Positions 40,531-48,373 of a DNA stretch of 64,000 nt are shown one piece after another. Positions within the stretch are counted from its first letter, which is position 1; the number at the start of each line of letters is the position of its first letter. Position numbers and translations under genes: made by a program. Origin of the DNA: Pelomonas sp. CA6 (GTDB lineage: Bacteria; Pseudomonadota; Gammaproteobacteria; Burkholderiales; Burkholderiaceae_C); assembly GCF_022549225.1 (NCBI RefSeq), contig NZ_JAKZFD010000006.1, forward strand, positions 124,001 to 188,000, written 5' to 3'. The notes under the pieces were generated by a model. That model had not been told where the DNA came from. It searched no databases and saw nothing but the letters and a program-made list of their open reading frames with translations.

Positions 40531-42522
40531 ATGGCGATTCAGCAACTCAGCGAGGAACAGGTCCGCACCTGGACGCGCGCGCAGAAAGACGAATGGTGGT
40601 TCAAGAATGTGTTCCGGGGTGACATGGCGCAGCTGTCGCTGCGCTCCGGCTTCACAGGCTTCATCCTCGGCGGCGTGCTGGCCGCGACCTCGCTGTACAT
40701 CGGCGGCAAGACCGGCATCAGCGTCGGTGTCGGCCTGACCTCGGTGATCCTGGCGTTCGCGCTGTTCCGCATCCTGCACGGCATGGGCGCGGCCTCGGAC
40801 TACACCATCCTGGAAAACAACTGCACCCAGTCCATCGCCACCGCGGCGGGCTATGTGGTGTCGCCGCTGTTCTCCAGCCTGGCCGCCTACATGCTGATCA
40901 CCGGCCACATCGTGCCCTGGTGGCAGATGATGCTGTGGATGGTTGTGATCTCCATCCTCGGCGTGCTGGTGGCCTTCCCGATGAAGCGCCGCTTCATCAA
41001 CGAGGACCAACTGCCCTTCCCCGAAGGGCGCGCCTGCGGCGTGGTGCTGGACTCGCTGTACAACGGCCAGGGCGGCGACGGCATGTACAAGGCCCGCCTG
41101 CTGGCCAAGGTGGCGGGCCTCGCCGCCCTGTACCAGGCCGTCATCAGCGACGGCTGGATGAAGCTGCTGCAGTTCAAGGTCCTGCGCATGGACCAGTGGG
41201 CGGGGCTGAAGCAGCCCTGGCATTTCTCCGAGCGCCTGGACCAGTACTACTACGAGTGGGCCGTGAAGGCCGACCTGTGGATCCCCAAGATCCTGGGCAC
41301 CGACTTCCGCGCGCTGGGCCTGCGCCTGACGCTGGACGCCGCGATGATCGGCGTCGGCGGCCTGATGGGCATCGTCGTCGCCAGCAGCTGTCTGCTGGGC
41401 GCCTTCATCAACTTCGCCGTGCTGGCGCCGATGATGATCCAGGCCGGCGACATCGTGCAGCGCGTCGCGCCCAATGGCGCGGTGGTGCCGATCTCGCGCG
41501 CCGAGATCGTCAACCAGTGGTCCATGTGGTGGGGCGTGGCGATGATGGTGGCGGGTTCGCTGACCACGCTGCTGGCCAAGCCCGAGCTCTTCACCAGCGC
41601 CTTCAAGTCGCTCAAGGGCCGCAAGAAGGGCGCCGCCGCGCCGGGCCAGGACCTGTTGGCCAACATCGAGGTGCCGCTGTGGGTGTCCTACATCGGCGTG
41701 CCGGTGTTCAGCGTGCTGGGCGCGTGGATCACGCATGCCTTCTTCGGCGTGCCCATGCTGCTGGCGCTGGTGTCGCTGCCGCTGATCTTCGTGTTGACGG
41801 TGATCTGCACCAACTCCATGGCGCTGACCTCGTGGACGCCGACCGGTTCGCTGTCCAAGATCACCCAGTTCACCATGGGCGCGATCGACCGCAGCAACCC
41901 GGCCAGCAACCTGCTGCCGGCCGGCATGACCGCCGAAATCGCCTCCAACGCGGCCAACCTGCTGTCCGACATCAAGCCCGGCTACATGCTGGGCGGCAAG
42001 CCGCGCCACCAGGCGCTGGGCCACGTGATCGGCATCTGCGCCGGCGTGCTGGCCTGCGTGCCGCTGTACTTCCTGCTCTTCCTGCCGGCCGACGCCAACG
42101 GCGTGCGCTCCACCTCCACCATCATCTCCGAGCAGTTCGCGATGCCCGCGGCGCTGCAGTGGAAGGGCGTGGCGGAGATCATCGCCAAGGGCCTGCAGGG
42201 CCTGCCCAGCTCGGCCATCTGGGCCATGGGCTTCGCCGCCGTGGCGGCCGTGGTGATCGAGGTGCTGCGCATCGTCACCAAGGGCCGCTTCCCGCTGTCC
42301 TCGGTCTCCATCGGCCTGGGCGTGGTGCTGCCGCCCGAATCCACCTTTGCGATGTGGGTGGGTGCCATGCTGTTCTGGGTGCTGGGCAAGCGCAACAGCA
42401 CGCCGGGCACCGCCGGCTACCGCCGCTGGGTGGAAGGCTGCGAGCCCATCTGCGCCGGCCTGATCTCCGGCGCCGCGCTGATGGGCATCGGCAACGCCAT
42501 CGTCAACGTGCTGATCAACTGA
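40531..42522 (+). CDS. OPT-family oligopeptide/metal-chelate transporter
   Basis: Inner-membrane transporter of 663 residues with about 14-16 hydrophobic segments. The OPT family is indicated by AQLSLRSGFTGFILGGVLAA at the N-terminus, ENNCTQSIATAAGYV, FPEGRACGVVL and the C-terminal block SIGLGVVLPPESTFAMWVG. Bacterial OPT proteins carry oligopeptides or siderophore-like compounds; the substrate here is unknown. GGACAAC upstream of ATG 40531 is a weak ribosome site. It lies alone between tRNA-Pro and tRNA-Arg. Confidence 0.9.
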   Translation: MAIQQLSEEQVRTWTRAQKDEWWFKNVFRGDMAQLSLRSGFTGFILGGVLAATSLYIGGKTGISVGVGLTSVILAFALFRILHGMGAASDYTILENNCTQSIATAAGYVVSPLFSSLAAYMLITGHIVPWWQMMLWMVVISILGVLVAFPMKRRFINEDQLPFPEGRACGVVLDSLYNGQGGDGMYKARLLAKVAGLAALYQAVISDGWMKLLQFKVLRMDQWAGLKQPWHFSERLDQYYYEWAVKADLWIPKILGTDFRALGLRLTLDAAMIGVGGLMGIVVASSCLLGAFINFAVLAPMMIQAGDIVQRVAPNGAVVPISRAEIVNQWSMWWGVAMMVAGSLTTLLAKPELFTSAFKSLKGRKKGAAAPGQDLLANIEVPLWVSYIGVPVFSVLGAWITHAFFGVPMLLALVSLPLIFVLTVICTNSMALTSWTPTGSLSKITQFTMGAIDRSNPASNLLPAGMTAEIASNAANLLSDIKPGYMLGGKPRHQALGHVIGICAGVLACVPLYFLLFLPADANGVRSTSTIISEQFAMPAALQWKGVAEIIAKGLQGLPSSAIWAMGFAAVAAVVIEVLRIVTKGRFPLSSVSIGLGVVLPPESTFAMWVGAMLFWVLGKRNSTPGTAGYRRWVEGCEPICAGLISGAALMGIGNAIVNVLIN

Positions 42523-42637
42523 GGCCTCGCGTCGGGCCGGGCGCCGAACCCGGCCACGACCAGGCCTCGTGGCACAATGCCGGCCTCCGTCGCCGCCCCG
42601 GGAGGGGAGGGGTTGGAGGCCTTTTCACAGGCCCTGT

Positions 42638-42714
42638 CTGCCCGTAGCTCAACTGGATAGAGCAGCTGCCTTCTAAGCAGCAGGTCGGGGGTTCGAGTCC
42701 CTCCGGGCAGGCCA
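42638..42714 (+). tRNA. tRNA-Arg (TCT anticodon)
   Basis: Acceptor stem CTGCCCG (42638-42644) with CGGGCAG (42704-42710), anticodon stem GCTGC/GCAGC with loop CTTCTAA giving TCT at 42672-42674. T-arm GGGGG-TTCGAGT-CCCTC has one wobble. Discriminator G, CCA encoded at 42712-42714. Confidence 0.96.
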
Positions 42715-42743
42715 CTCCATCAGGCACGAGCAAGCCCTTGTCT

Positions 42744-43301
42744 TCATCGCGGCAGCCGCCGCGCCGCCGTCGGACCGGCGGCCTTGGGCTTGCGGCCGCG
42801 TTTCTTGCACGCTGGTAGCAGCTCGTTCAAAAAAGCCTGGAAGCCGGCGTCCTGGCGGGCCGCGCGATGGCGGCGCAGGGTGGGGGCATCGGGGAAGGGG
42901 GCCTCCACGCTGGCGCGGCCTGTGCTGGCCCGCGCCGCTCGCGAATCGTCAATGGCGCCGCCGGCCAGCCGGCAGCGCAGCTCCCACCAGTCGCCCTGGC
43001 TCCAGGCGCTCAGCGGGCCCTTGAGGCCCTGCGGGCGGCAGCGGCGCAGCTGGTAGACGAAGCGGCCCGCGCTCCAGCTGCAGTCTTTTCGAGGGGCAGG
43101 CCAGACCAGGCCGGGCGGGATGACGCCTTCGGCCTCGAGCTGGGCCTGGCTGCCCTGGTAGGCCCAGAACGCGAGCTGGTGCGGCCGGATGGAGACCCTC
43201 AGCTCGCGCGGCGGGGCCGTGTCCTCCGGGGCAGGGCCGGCCGCGCGGGGCGCCACGGGCGGCGCCTTGCGGGCGGGTGGGGGCGGAGAGCGGGATGGCA
43301 T
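42744..43301 (-). CDS. Unrecognised basic protein with Pro-rich N-terminus
   Basis: Not recognised. About 185 residues from ATG 43301 (or 200 from GTG/ATG 43346). It has a low-complexity Pro/Ala-rich N-terminus (about 45 residues), a central part with several tryptophans (LAFWAYQGS, GLVWPAPRKDCSWSAG, WSQGDWWELRC), and a lysine/arginine-rich end whose KKRGRKPKA resembles an AT-hook or nucleic-acid-binding tail. No signal peptide or membrane segment. It is divergent from an Arc-like regulator gene and ends 30 nt after tRNA-Arg, so it may be an accessory insertion. No function is proposed. Confidence 0.6.
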   Translation of the reverse strand: MPSRSPPPPARKAPPVAPRAAGPAPEDTAPPRELRVSIRPHQLAFWAYQGSQAQLEAEGVIPPGLVWPAPRKDCSWSAGRFVYQLRRCRPQGLKGPLSAWSQGDWWELRCRLAGGAIDDSRAARASTGRASVEAPFPDAPTLRRHRAARQDAGFQAFLNELLPACKKRGRKPKAAGPTAARRLPR

Positions 43302-43330
43302 GGCGCCTGGGGACCGGATTTGCAACGATG

Positions 43331-43364
43331 ATTGGCGGATAGCCATTGGAGATCATCGCCAATG
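43331..43364. promoter_or_regulatory. ATTGG/CCAAT repeat cluster in the gap upstream of the Arc-like gene
   Basis: ATTGGCG (43331-43337) is inverted as CGCCAAT (43357-43363), and CATTGG (43344-43349) as CCAATG (43359-43364). Half-sites at 43331 and 43345 are 14 bp apart. The patch is visibly AT-richer than its surroundings. Multiple short half-sites between divergent genes suit a ribbon-helix-helix operator. Confidence 0.45.
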
Positions 43365-43394
43365 CATATTCTTCATGTCATCGCACATCGCTAG

Positions 43395-43400
43395 TACGAT
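43395..43400 (+). promoter_or_regulatory. -10-like TACGAT 6 nt before the Arc-like gene ATG
   Basis: TACGAT (4 of 6 to TATAAT) ends 6 nt before ATG 43407, with no ribosome site between. Same geometry as at surE, rlmD and rlmE. Confidence 0.4.
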
Positions 43401-43406
43401 TCCGCG

Positions 43407-43937
43407 ATGAGCAAAGACTTGCCGCCCAGCCGCACGGCCGACCAGTTCGTGGTCCGTCTCCCCGACGGCATGCGCGACCGGATCGCGCAGGCGGCCAAGG
43501 CCAACAACCGTTCGATGAATGCCGAGATCGTGGCCCGTCTGCGGACCTCGTTCGAGCCCTCGCCGGCGCTGACGGCGCGCGAGAGCCCCCGTCTCGGGTC
43601 GGGCTGGCCGTCGGACCTGGCCGAGGGTGGCGCGACGCGCGCCGAGATGTCGGCCAGTGCGGCGGTGTGGATGCAGATCCGCGCGCTGGAGCGCAAGCGC
43701 TCGCTGCTCGAGGCGCAGGTGGCGCTGCACCGCGAGGCCATCGAGAAGGCGCACCAGGCCTACCGGGACGCCGATCCGGCCCAAGCCGATCTGAAGGCGC
43801 GGCTGTGGGACGCGGTCGCCGCGGCGGAGCAGCCGGTGGAAGCGGCGCACGCCGAGCTGCGGGCCCTGGGCACGCGGCTGAACGACCTCTACGACGCCGT
43901 GGGCGGCGCGGCCCCCGGGTCGCCTGCGGGCCGGTGA
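43407..43937 (+). CDS. Arc-family ribbon-helix-helix DNA-binding protein with coiled-coil tail
   Basis: Protein of 176 residues. Residues about 12-50 (DQFVVRLPDGMRDRIAQAAK then NNRSMNAEIVARLRTSF) match the Arc/Mnt ribbon-helix-helix fold seen in phage and plasmid repressors. A Pro/Ser-rich linker leads to a C-terminal half (about 90-165) rich in Ala, Glu, Arg and Leu that looks like a helical coiled coil. It probably represses its own and the divergent gene through the ATTGG repeats upstream. Its stop overlaps an in-frame GTG of the next permease gene. Confidence 0.82.
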   Translation: MSKDLPPSRTADQFVVRLPDGMRDRIAQAAKANNRSMNAEIVARLRTSFEPSPALTARESPRLGSGWPSDLAEGGATRAEMSASAAVWMQIRALERKRSLLEAQVALHREAIEKAHQAYRDADPAQADLKARLWDAVAAAEQPVEAAHAELRALGTRLNDLYDAVGGAAPGSPAGR

Positions 43938-43954
43938 CAGGTCTTGCCCCTGGG

Positions 43955-44716
43955 ATGGAGGCCGTGACGACCTGGCTGATGCTGGGCGCGGCGGCGTTCG
44001 CGGCCGGCGTGCTCAATGCCGTGGCCGGCGGCGGCAGCTTCCTGACCCTGCCGGCGCTGGTCTTCGCGGGCGTGCCGCCGGTGGCGGCCAATGCCACCAG
44101 CGCGCTGGCGGTGAGCCCGGGTTATCTGGGCAGCACGCTGGGCTTTCGCGCCGAGCTGCGGGCGCTGCCGCGACGGCGGCTGATGCGCGAAAGCCTGCTG
44201 GCAGCACTGGGCGGCATCGCCGGTGGGCTGCTGCTGGTGTTCACGCCGGCGCGGCTGTTCGCCGGCATCGTGCCCTGGCTGCTGCTGTTCGCGACCGCGG
44301 TGTTCGCTGCCGGCCCGCTGCTGCTGCGCTGGCTGGGCGGGCCGGGCGCGGCGTCGCAGGAGGGCGGACCGCGCTGGCGCGAGCCGGCGTTGTTCCTGGT
44401 CGCGGTCTATGGCGGCTATTTCAACGGCGGGCTGGGCATCCTGCTGATGGCGCTGTATTCGGTGGCCGGCGAAACCCGTTTGAACACGATCAATGCGCTG
44501 AAGAACCTGAACTCGCTCGTGCTGTCGTGGCTGTCGGTGGCGACCTTCGTGCTGGCCGGTGCGATCGCCTGGCGCGAGGGGCTCTTGATGATGGTCGCCG
44601 CCACGCTGGGCGGCTATGTCGGCGCCCACCTGGCCCGGCGGCTGCCGGTGGCCTGGGTGCGCGCCGCGGTGATCGTGATCGGGCTGGCGATGAGCGTGGT
44701 GTTCTTCCGGCGCTGA
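43955..44716 (+). CDS. TauE/SafE-family sulfite exporter-like permease
   Basis: Membrane protein of 253 residues with about eight hydrophobic segments. AAGVLNAVAGGGSFLTLPAL near the N-terminus and the repeat block VYGGYFNGGLGILLMALYSV are TauE/SafE signatures. Members export sulfite, sulfoacetate or other small anions. ATG 43955 is chosen; GTG 43934 would overlap the upstream stop by 4 nt and allow coupling. Substrate unknown. It converges with the GST gene. Confidence 0.87.
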   Translation: MEAVTTWLMLGAAAFAAGVLNAVAGGGSFLTLPALVFAGVPPVAANATSALAVSPGYLGSTLGFRAELRALPRRRLMRESLLAALGGIAGGLLLVFTPARLFAGIVPWLLLFATAVFAAGPLLLRWLGGPGAASQEGGPRWREPALFLVAVYGGYFNGGLGILLMALYSVAGETRLNTINALKNLNSLVLSWLSVATFVLAGAIAWREGLLMMVAATLGGYVGAHLARRLPVAWVRAAVIVIGLAMSVVFFRR

Positions 44717-44746
44717 AGGGGCGTGGCGGCGTGGGGCCTGGATGCC

Positions 44747-45439
44747 TCAGTGCCGGCCGTACTGTGTGGCGCCGAAGAGCACGTCGCGCGCCTTGTCGTC
44801 GGTCAGCGGCTTGCGCGCGTCGGCCAGCACCTGCAATCCGCGCTGCACCGCGGGACGCGCGGCGATCTCGTCGAACCAGCCTTTCAAGTGCGGATAGTCG
44901 GACAGCGCCACGCCCTGGTTCTTCCAGGAGCGCAGCCAGGGAAAGACCGCGATGTCGGCGATGCTGTACTCGCGTCCGCCCAGGTAGGTGCTGGCGGCCA
45001 GGCGCTTGTTGATCACGCCGTACAGACGCGCGGCCTCGTTGCTGTAGCGCTCGATCGCATAGGGCAACTTCTGCGGCGCATACAGGCGGAAGTGGTGGGC
45101 CTGGCCCAGCATGGGGCCGACGCTGCCCATCTGGAACATCAGCCATTGCAGCACCTCGTACTTGTCGCGCGTGCTGGCAGGCAGCAGCCGGCCGGTCTTG
45201 CCGGCCAGGTAGAGCAGGATGGCGCCGGACTCGAACAGCGTGATGGGCGCGCCATCCGGCCCGTCGGGATCGCGGATGGCGGGGATCTTGTTGTTGGGGC
45301 TGAGGGCGAGAAAGGCGGGGTCGAACTGCGCACCGCTGCCGATGTCCACGGGAATCACCCGGTAAGGAAGTTCACATTCCTCCAGCATGATGTGGACCTT
45401 GTGGCCGTTGGGGGTTGGCCATGAATACACTTCGATCAT
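44747..45439 (-). CDS. Glutathione S-transferase, YfcG/YghU (Nu-class) type
   Basis: Cytoplasmic protein of 230 residues. The thioredoxin-like N-terminal domain begins MIEVYSWPTPNGHKVHIMLEE, where TPNGHKV is characteristic of the Ure2/YfcG group with disulfide reductase activity. NKIPAIRDPDG has the cis-proline and LFESGAILLYLA the Glu-Ser glutathione contact. The helical C-terminal domain includes YSIADIAVFPWLRSW. GGAG lies upstream of ATG 45439. Confidence 0.9.
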   Translation of the reverse strand: MIEVYSWPTPNGHKVHIMLEECELPYRVIPVDIGSGAQFDPAFLALSPNNKIPAIRDPDGPDGAPITLFESGAILLYLAGKTGRLLPASTRDKYEVLQWLMFQMGSVGPMLGQAHHFRLYAPQKLPYAIERYSNEAARLYGVINKRLAASTYLGGREYSIADIAVFPWLRSWKNQGVALSDYPHLKGWFDEIAARPAVQRGLQVLADARKPLTDDKARDVLFGATQYGRH

Positions 45440-45567
45440 CGTGCGTCTCCGGGAGGGGCGGTCTCAAGAAACGAAGGGGCGCTCCGCGTGTCTCCGGGCT
45501 CCCGTGGGGGCCTGACGCGACGCGGCGGGTCTGGGGCGCGCTCAAGGCATCCGGTTCAACTGGCCTC

Positions 45568-46314
45568 ATGGTACTGAAACAACTCAAACAATGGTTCACC
45601 GTGCGCGCGAACGCGGCACGCTGGCGGGCATTCGCGGACTGGGCCGATCAACGCAAGGGAAGCTTCCGGATGGCGCGCGATGGCGCCGGTTTCGTGGTCG
45701 AGCTCAGCCAGGGTCTGCCGGGCCAGGTGCGCATCGAATGGGGACCGTCGCAGCGCAGCTATATCGAAGGCCATGAGCTGCGCATGCGCTGCGAGATGCG
45801 GCTCAGCCACGAGCTGCAGATGATGGTGATCGAACGAGAGCTGATGGAGCGGCTGGAGCGCGAGGTCTTCGAGGCCTACACCGACACGCTGAAGACGCGC
45901 ATCGACACCGACACGCCCGAGGAGATGCGCTGGCTGGTGATGTTCCCCAAGCTGCCGCAGATCGAGTCCAAGCTGCTGCGCGAGCGCTTCGGCGTGCTGG
46001 GCATCAACCGCGAGCTGTGCGCGAGCTGGCTGGAGCCGGCGCTGGCGGACAAGCTGGTGCAGGCCAGCCAGGACCTGGTGCCGGCCGGCCGGCCCTTCGT
46101 GTTGATGGGGCTGCGCGGCAACGCCTATCTGCGCACCGCGATGGCGGAGCCCGACCTGGACCAGGTCCAGGTCCTGTGCCGGCTGCTGGAGGCCGCGGCG
46201 CGCGCGCTGCAGAGCGCCAACCAGCGTCTGGGCGAGGGCGGGGTGTGGCCCACCACCACCTCGGTGGCCTGGCACAGCCGTCCGCCGGAAGGCGAGAACC
46301 CGACGCCGGTCTGA
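45568..46314 (+). CDS. Conserved-looking protein of unknown function
   Basis: Not recognised. The protein is 248 residues, without signal peptide or clear membrane helix. The N-terminal part is basic (LKQLKQWFTVRANAARWRAF), the middle has alternating beta-like segments (GFVVELSQGLPGQVRIEWGP) and a helical HELQMMVIERELMERLEREV stretch, and the end is Pro/Thr rich. Codon use agrees with its neighbours, with G/C at third positions, supporting real coding. ATG 45568 is the first plausible start; the open frame extends upstream to 45415. It is divergent from the GST gene and converges with the phosphotransferase gene. Confidence 0.72.
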   Translation: MVLKQLKQWFTVRANAARWRAFADWADQRKGSFRMARDGAGFVVELSQGLPGQVRIEWGPSQRSYIEGHELRMRCEMRLSHELQMMVIERELMERLEREVFEAYTDTLKTRIDTDTPEEMRWLVMFPKLPQIESKLLRERFGVLGINRELCASWLEPALADKLVQASQDLVPAGRPFVLMGLRGNAYLRTAMAEPDLDQVQVLCRLLEAAARALQSANQRLGEGGVWPTTTSVAWHSRPPEGENPTPV

Positions 46315-46347
46315 GGAGCGGGCCGCGCGCCTGCGGCCGCGGCGGGC

Positions 46348-47424
46348 TCAGGCCTTCTGGGCGAAGCTCCAGCCCAGCTCGGCCATCGGGCGGGCGCCCG
46401 CCGCCGCCTCGCGCGCCTGCGCGCTGGAGGCCGTGCCTTCCTCGACACGCTTGGCGATGCCTTGCAGGATGGCGGCGATGCGGAACAGGTTGTAGGCGAG
46501 GTAGAAGTTCCAGTCCTTCATCACCGCGGACGGATCGGCTCGGCCGGTGCGTTCGCAGTAGCGGCGCACATAGTCCAGCTCGGACGGGATGCCCAGCGCC
46601 GCCAGGTCCACGCCGCCCAGGCCGCGCGCCGCGCCGTTTTGGCGGATGTGCCAGGACATGCAGTGGTAGCTGAAGTCCGCGAGCGGATGACCCAGCGTGG
46701 AGAGCTCCCAGTCCAGCACGGCGAGCACGCGTGGCTCGCTGGGGTGGAAGACCAGGTTGTCCAGCCGGTAGTCGCCGTGCACGATGGAGACCTCGGACTC
46801 GTCGCGCGCCGACGCAGGGATGTGGGCCGGCAGCCATTCGATCAGCCGGTCCATCGCCTCGTTGGGGCCGGTGATGGAGGCCTGGTATTGGCGGCTCCAG
46901 CGGCCGATCTGGCGTTCGAAGTAGTTGCCCGGCTTGCCGTAGTTCTGCAAGCCCACGGCTTGCACGTCCACGCGGTGCAGCGCCGCGATGACGCGGTTCA
47001 TCTCCTCGTAGAGGGCCGCACGCTGCGCCGGTGTCATGCCGGGCAGCGACTGGTCCCACAGCACGCGGCCCTGCACAAACTCCATCACGTAGAAGGCGCG
47101 GCCGATCACGGATTCGTCCTCGCACAGCGCCAGCATGCGCGGTACGGGCACCTCGCTGCCGGCCAGTGCCCGCATCACCGCGAACTCGCGCTCGATCGCA
47201 TGCGCGGAGGGCAGCAGCTTGGCCACCGGCGCGGGCTTGGCGCGCATCACATAGGCCTTGTCCGGCGTGATGAGCTTGTAGGTCGGGTTGGACTGTCCGC
47301 CCTTGAACTGCTCGATGCGAAGCGGCCCGGCAAAGCCGTCGATGGCCTGGGCCAGCCAGGCGCCCAGGGCCTCGTGATCGATGGCCTGGGTGGGAGCACG
47401 GGTGCCGGTGAATGCGTCGTCCAC
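46348..47424 (-). CDS. Aminoglycoside phosphotransferase-like (APH/ACAD10-type) protein
   Basis: Protein-kinase-like fold enzyme of 358 residues. The N-terminal lobe has QFKGGQSNPTYKLIT and VMRAKP with the nucleotide-binding Lys. The catalytic loop is HGDYRLDNLVFHP at about 214, followed by metal-binding LDWELSTLGHPLAD. This pattern matches the ACAD10/11-type phosphotransferases often linked to acyl-CoA metabolism rather than antibiotic resistance. GTG 47424 is preceded by AGGAG; an upstream GTG at 47454 adds 10 residues. It is downstream of, and codirectional with, the Crp-like gene. Confidence 0.86.
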   Translation of the reverse strand: MDDAFTGTRAPTQAIDHEALGAWLAQAIDGFAGPLRIEQFKGGQSNPTYKLITPDKAYVMRAKPAPVAKLLPSAHAIEREFAVMRALAGSEVPVPRMLALCEDESVIGRAFYVMEFVQGRVLWDQSLPGMTPAQRAALYEEMNRVIAALHRVDVQAVGLQNYGKPGNYFERQIGRWSRQYQASITGPNEAMDRLIEWLPAHIPASARDESEVSIVHGDYRLDNLVFHPSEPRVLAVLDWELSTLGHPLADFSYHCMSWHIRQNGAARGLGGVDLAALGIPSELDYVRRYCERTGRADPSAVMKDWNFYLAYNLFRIAAILQGIAKRVEEGTASSAQAREAAAGARPMAELGWSFAQKA

Positions 47425-47453
47425 GGGGTCTCCTAGAGTGTCGGGTCTGGACA

Positions 47454-47475
47454 CCCCGGAGCCACGGCTCCGGGG
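47454..47475 (-). terminator. GC hairpin after the Crp/Fnr gene
   Basis: CCCCGGAGCC (47454-47463) and GGCTCCGGGG (47466-47475) form a near-continuous palindrome just after the stop. No clear T tract on the minus strand, so termination strength is uncertain. Confidence 0.5.
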
Positions 47476-47479
47476 CGGT

Positions 47480-48187
47480 TTATCGGTTGGCGATGGAGAG
47501 CAGCTTGTCCTTGCTGAGCACCACCAGGCGCGTGGGTTCCACGCGCACCGCGCCTTCGCGCTCGAAGCCCTTGAGCTCCTGGTTCACACGCTGGCGCGAG
47601 GCGCCCAGCATTTGCGCCAGGTCTTCCTGGGCCAGCTGCAGGCCGATGCGGATTTCCTCCTCGCCCTGCGGCACGCCGTAGCTGCGCGCCAGCAGCAGGA
47701 TCTGCTTGGCCAGGCGCGAGGCCAGCGGCCGGGTGTTGAGGTCTTCCACCACGTCGAACATCAGGCGCAGGCGGCGGCAGTTCAGCCGCAGCAGGGCTTC
47801 GTACAGCTCGGTGTGTTTGTTCAGCAGCTCCTTGAAGTCGGGCTTGCGCACCACCAGCAGGGTGGTGTCGCCATGCGCGCTGGCATCGTGGGTGCGCGGC
47901 AGTCCGTCGAACAGCGAGATATCGCCGAACCAGGTGCCCGGCTCCACATAGGTCAGCGTGATCTGCTTGCCGGACAGCGAGACCGAGCTGACGCGCACCG
48001 CGCCGCGCGCCACGCCCACCCATTCCTCGGCCGGTTCGCCGCGACAGGTCAGCATGCCGCCGTCCGAAAGACGTCTGACAGTTGCACGCGCCAGAATGTC
48101 GCTGCGCAGCGGCAGTGACAGCTTGGAAAACCACGGCCCGGAATCGATGTTGTTGCGTTCAGAAATTGTAAGAACCGAACTATTCAT
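47480..48187 (-). CDS. Crp/Fnr-family transcription regulator
   Basis: Protein of 235 residues. The N-terminal cyclic-nucleotide-binding-type beta barrel (about 20-140) includes TWFGDISLFDGLPRTHDASA. The C-terminal winged helix contains LAQEDLAQMLGASRQRVNQEL as recognition region. The Fnr iron-sulfur cysteines are absent (only isolated Cys such as LTCRGE), and the exact cAMP-site RS motif is not evident, so the effector is unknown. ATG 48187 fits the family; the frame is open further upstream. It is divergent from fimV. Confidence 0.88.
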   Translation of the reverse strand: MNSSVLTISERNNIDSGPWFSKLSLPLRSDILARATVRRLSDGGMLTCRGEPAEEWVGVARGAVRVSSVSLSGKQITLTYVEPGTWFGDISLFDGLPRTHDASAHGDTTLLVVRKPDFKELLNKHTELYEALLRLNCRRLRLMFDVVEDLNTRPLASRLAKQILLLARSYGVPQGEEEIRIGLQLAQEDLAQMLGASRQRVNQELKGFEREGAVRVEPTRLVVLSKDKLLSIANR

Positions 48188-48313
48188 GCTTTGTCTCTGG
48201 CGCGACAGGCCAGCAGTCTCCTGTTCCCGGCTATTGTGTACGACGCTGCCACCGCGGCCTGTAGGACGTCTGACGAGCCCACCCGGACCGCCGGCTGTTG
48301 CGTGCTGGCGCCA

Positions 48314-48332
48314 ACCGCCCCGTTCGGGCGGT
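48314..48332. repeat. Inverted repeat in the crp-like/fimV gap
   Basis: ACCGCCC (48314-48320) and GGGCGGT (48326-48332) around CGTTC. It lies about 30 nt upstream of TAGAGT (48365-48370), a possible fimV -10, so it could be an operator or a GC-rich stem in a leader. Confidence 0.4.
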
Positions 48333-48373
48333 CGGTGTGCGAGGGTCGGACCGGGCAGGCATGCTAGAGTCAA

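Noticed and set aside
40253-40622. Short frames between tRNA-Pro and the OPT gene
   Set aside because: They run through the tRNA terminator or into the OPT gene in another frame; no motif or ribosome site.
42638-43937. Integrated element with att repeats at tRNA-Arg
   Set aside because: No integrase gene and no second copy of the tRNA 3' end were found in the window. Kept only as a possible remnant.
47454-47475. Palindrome near the Crp-like gene as a Crp binding site
   Set aside because: It lacks TGTGA/TCACA half-sites and lies downstream of the gene, so a hairpin is the simpler reading.
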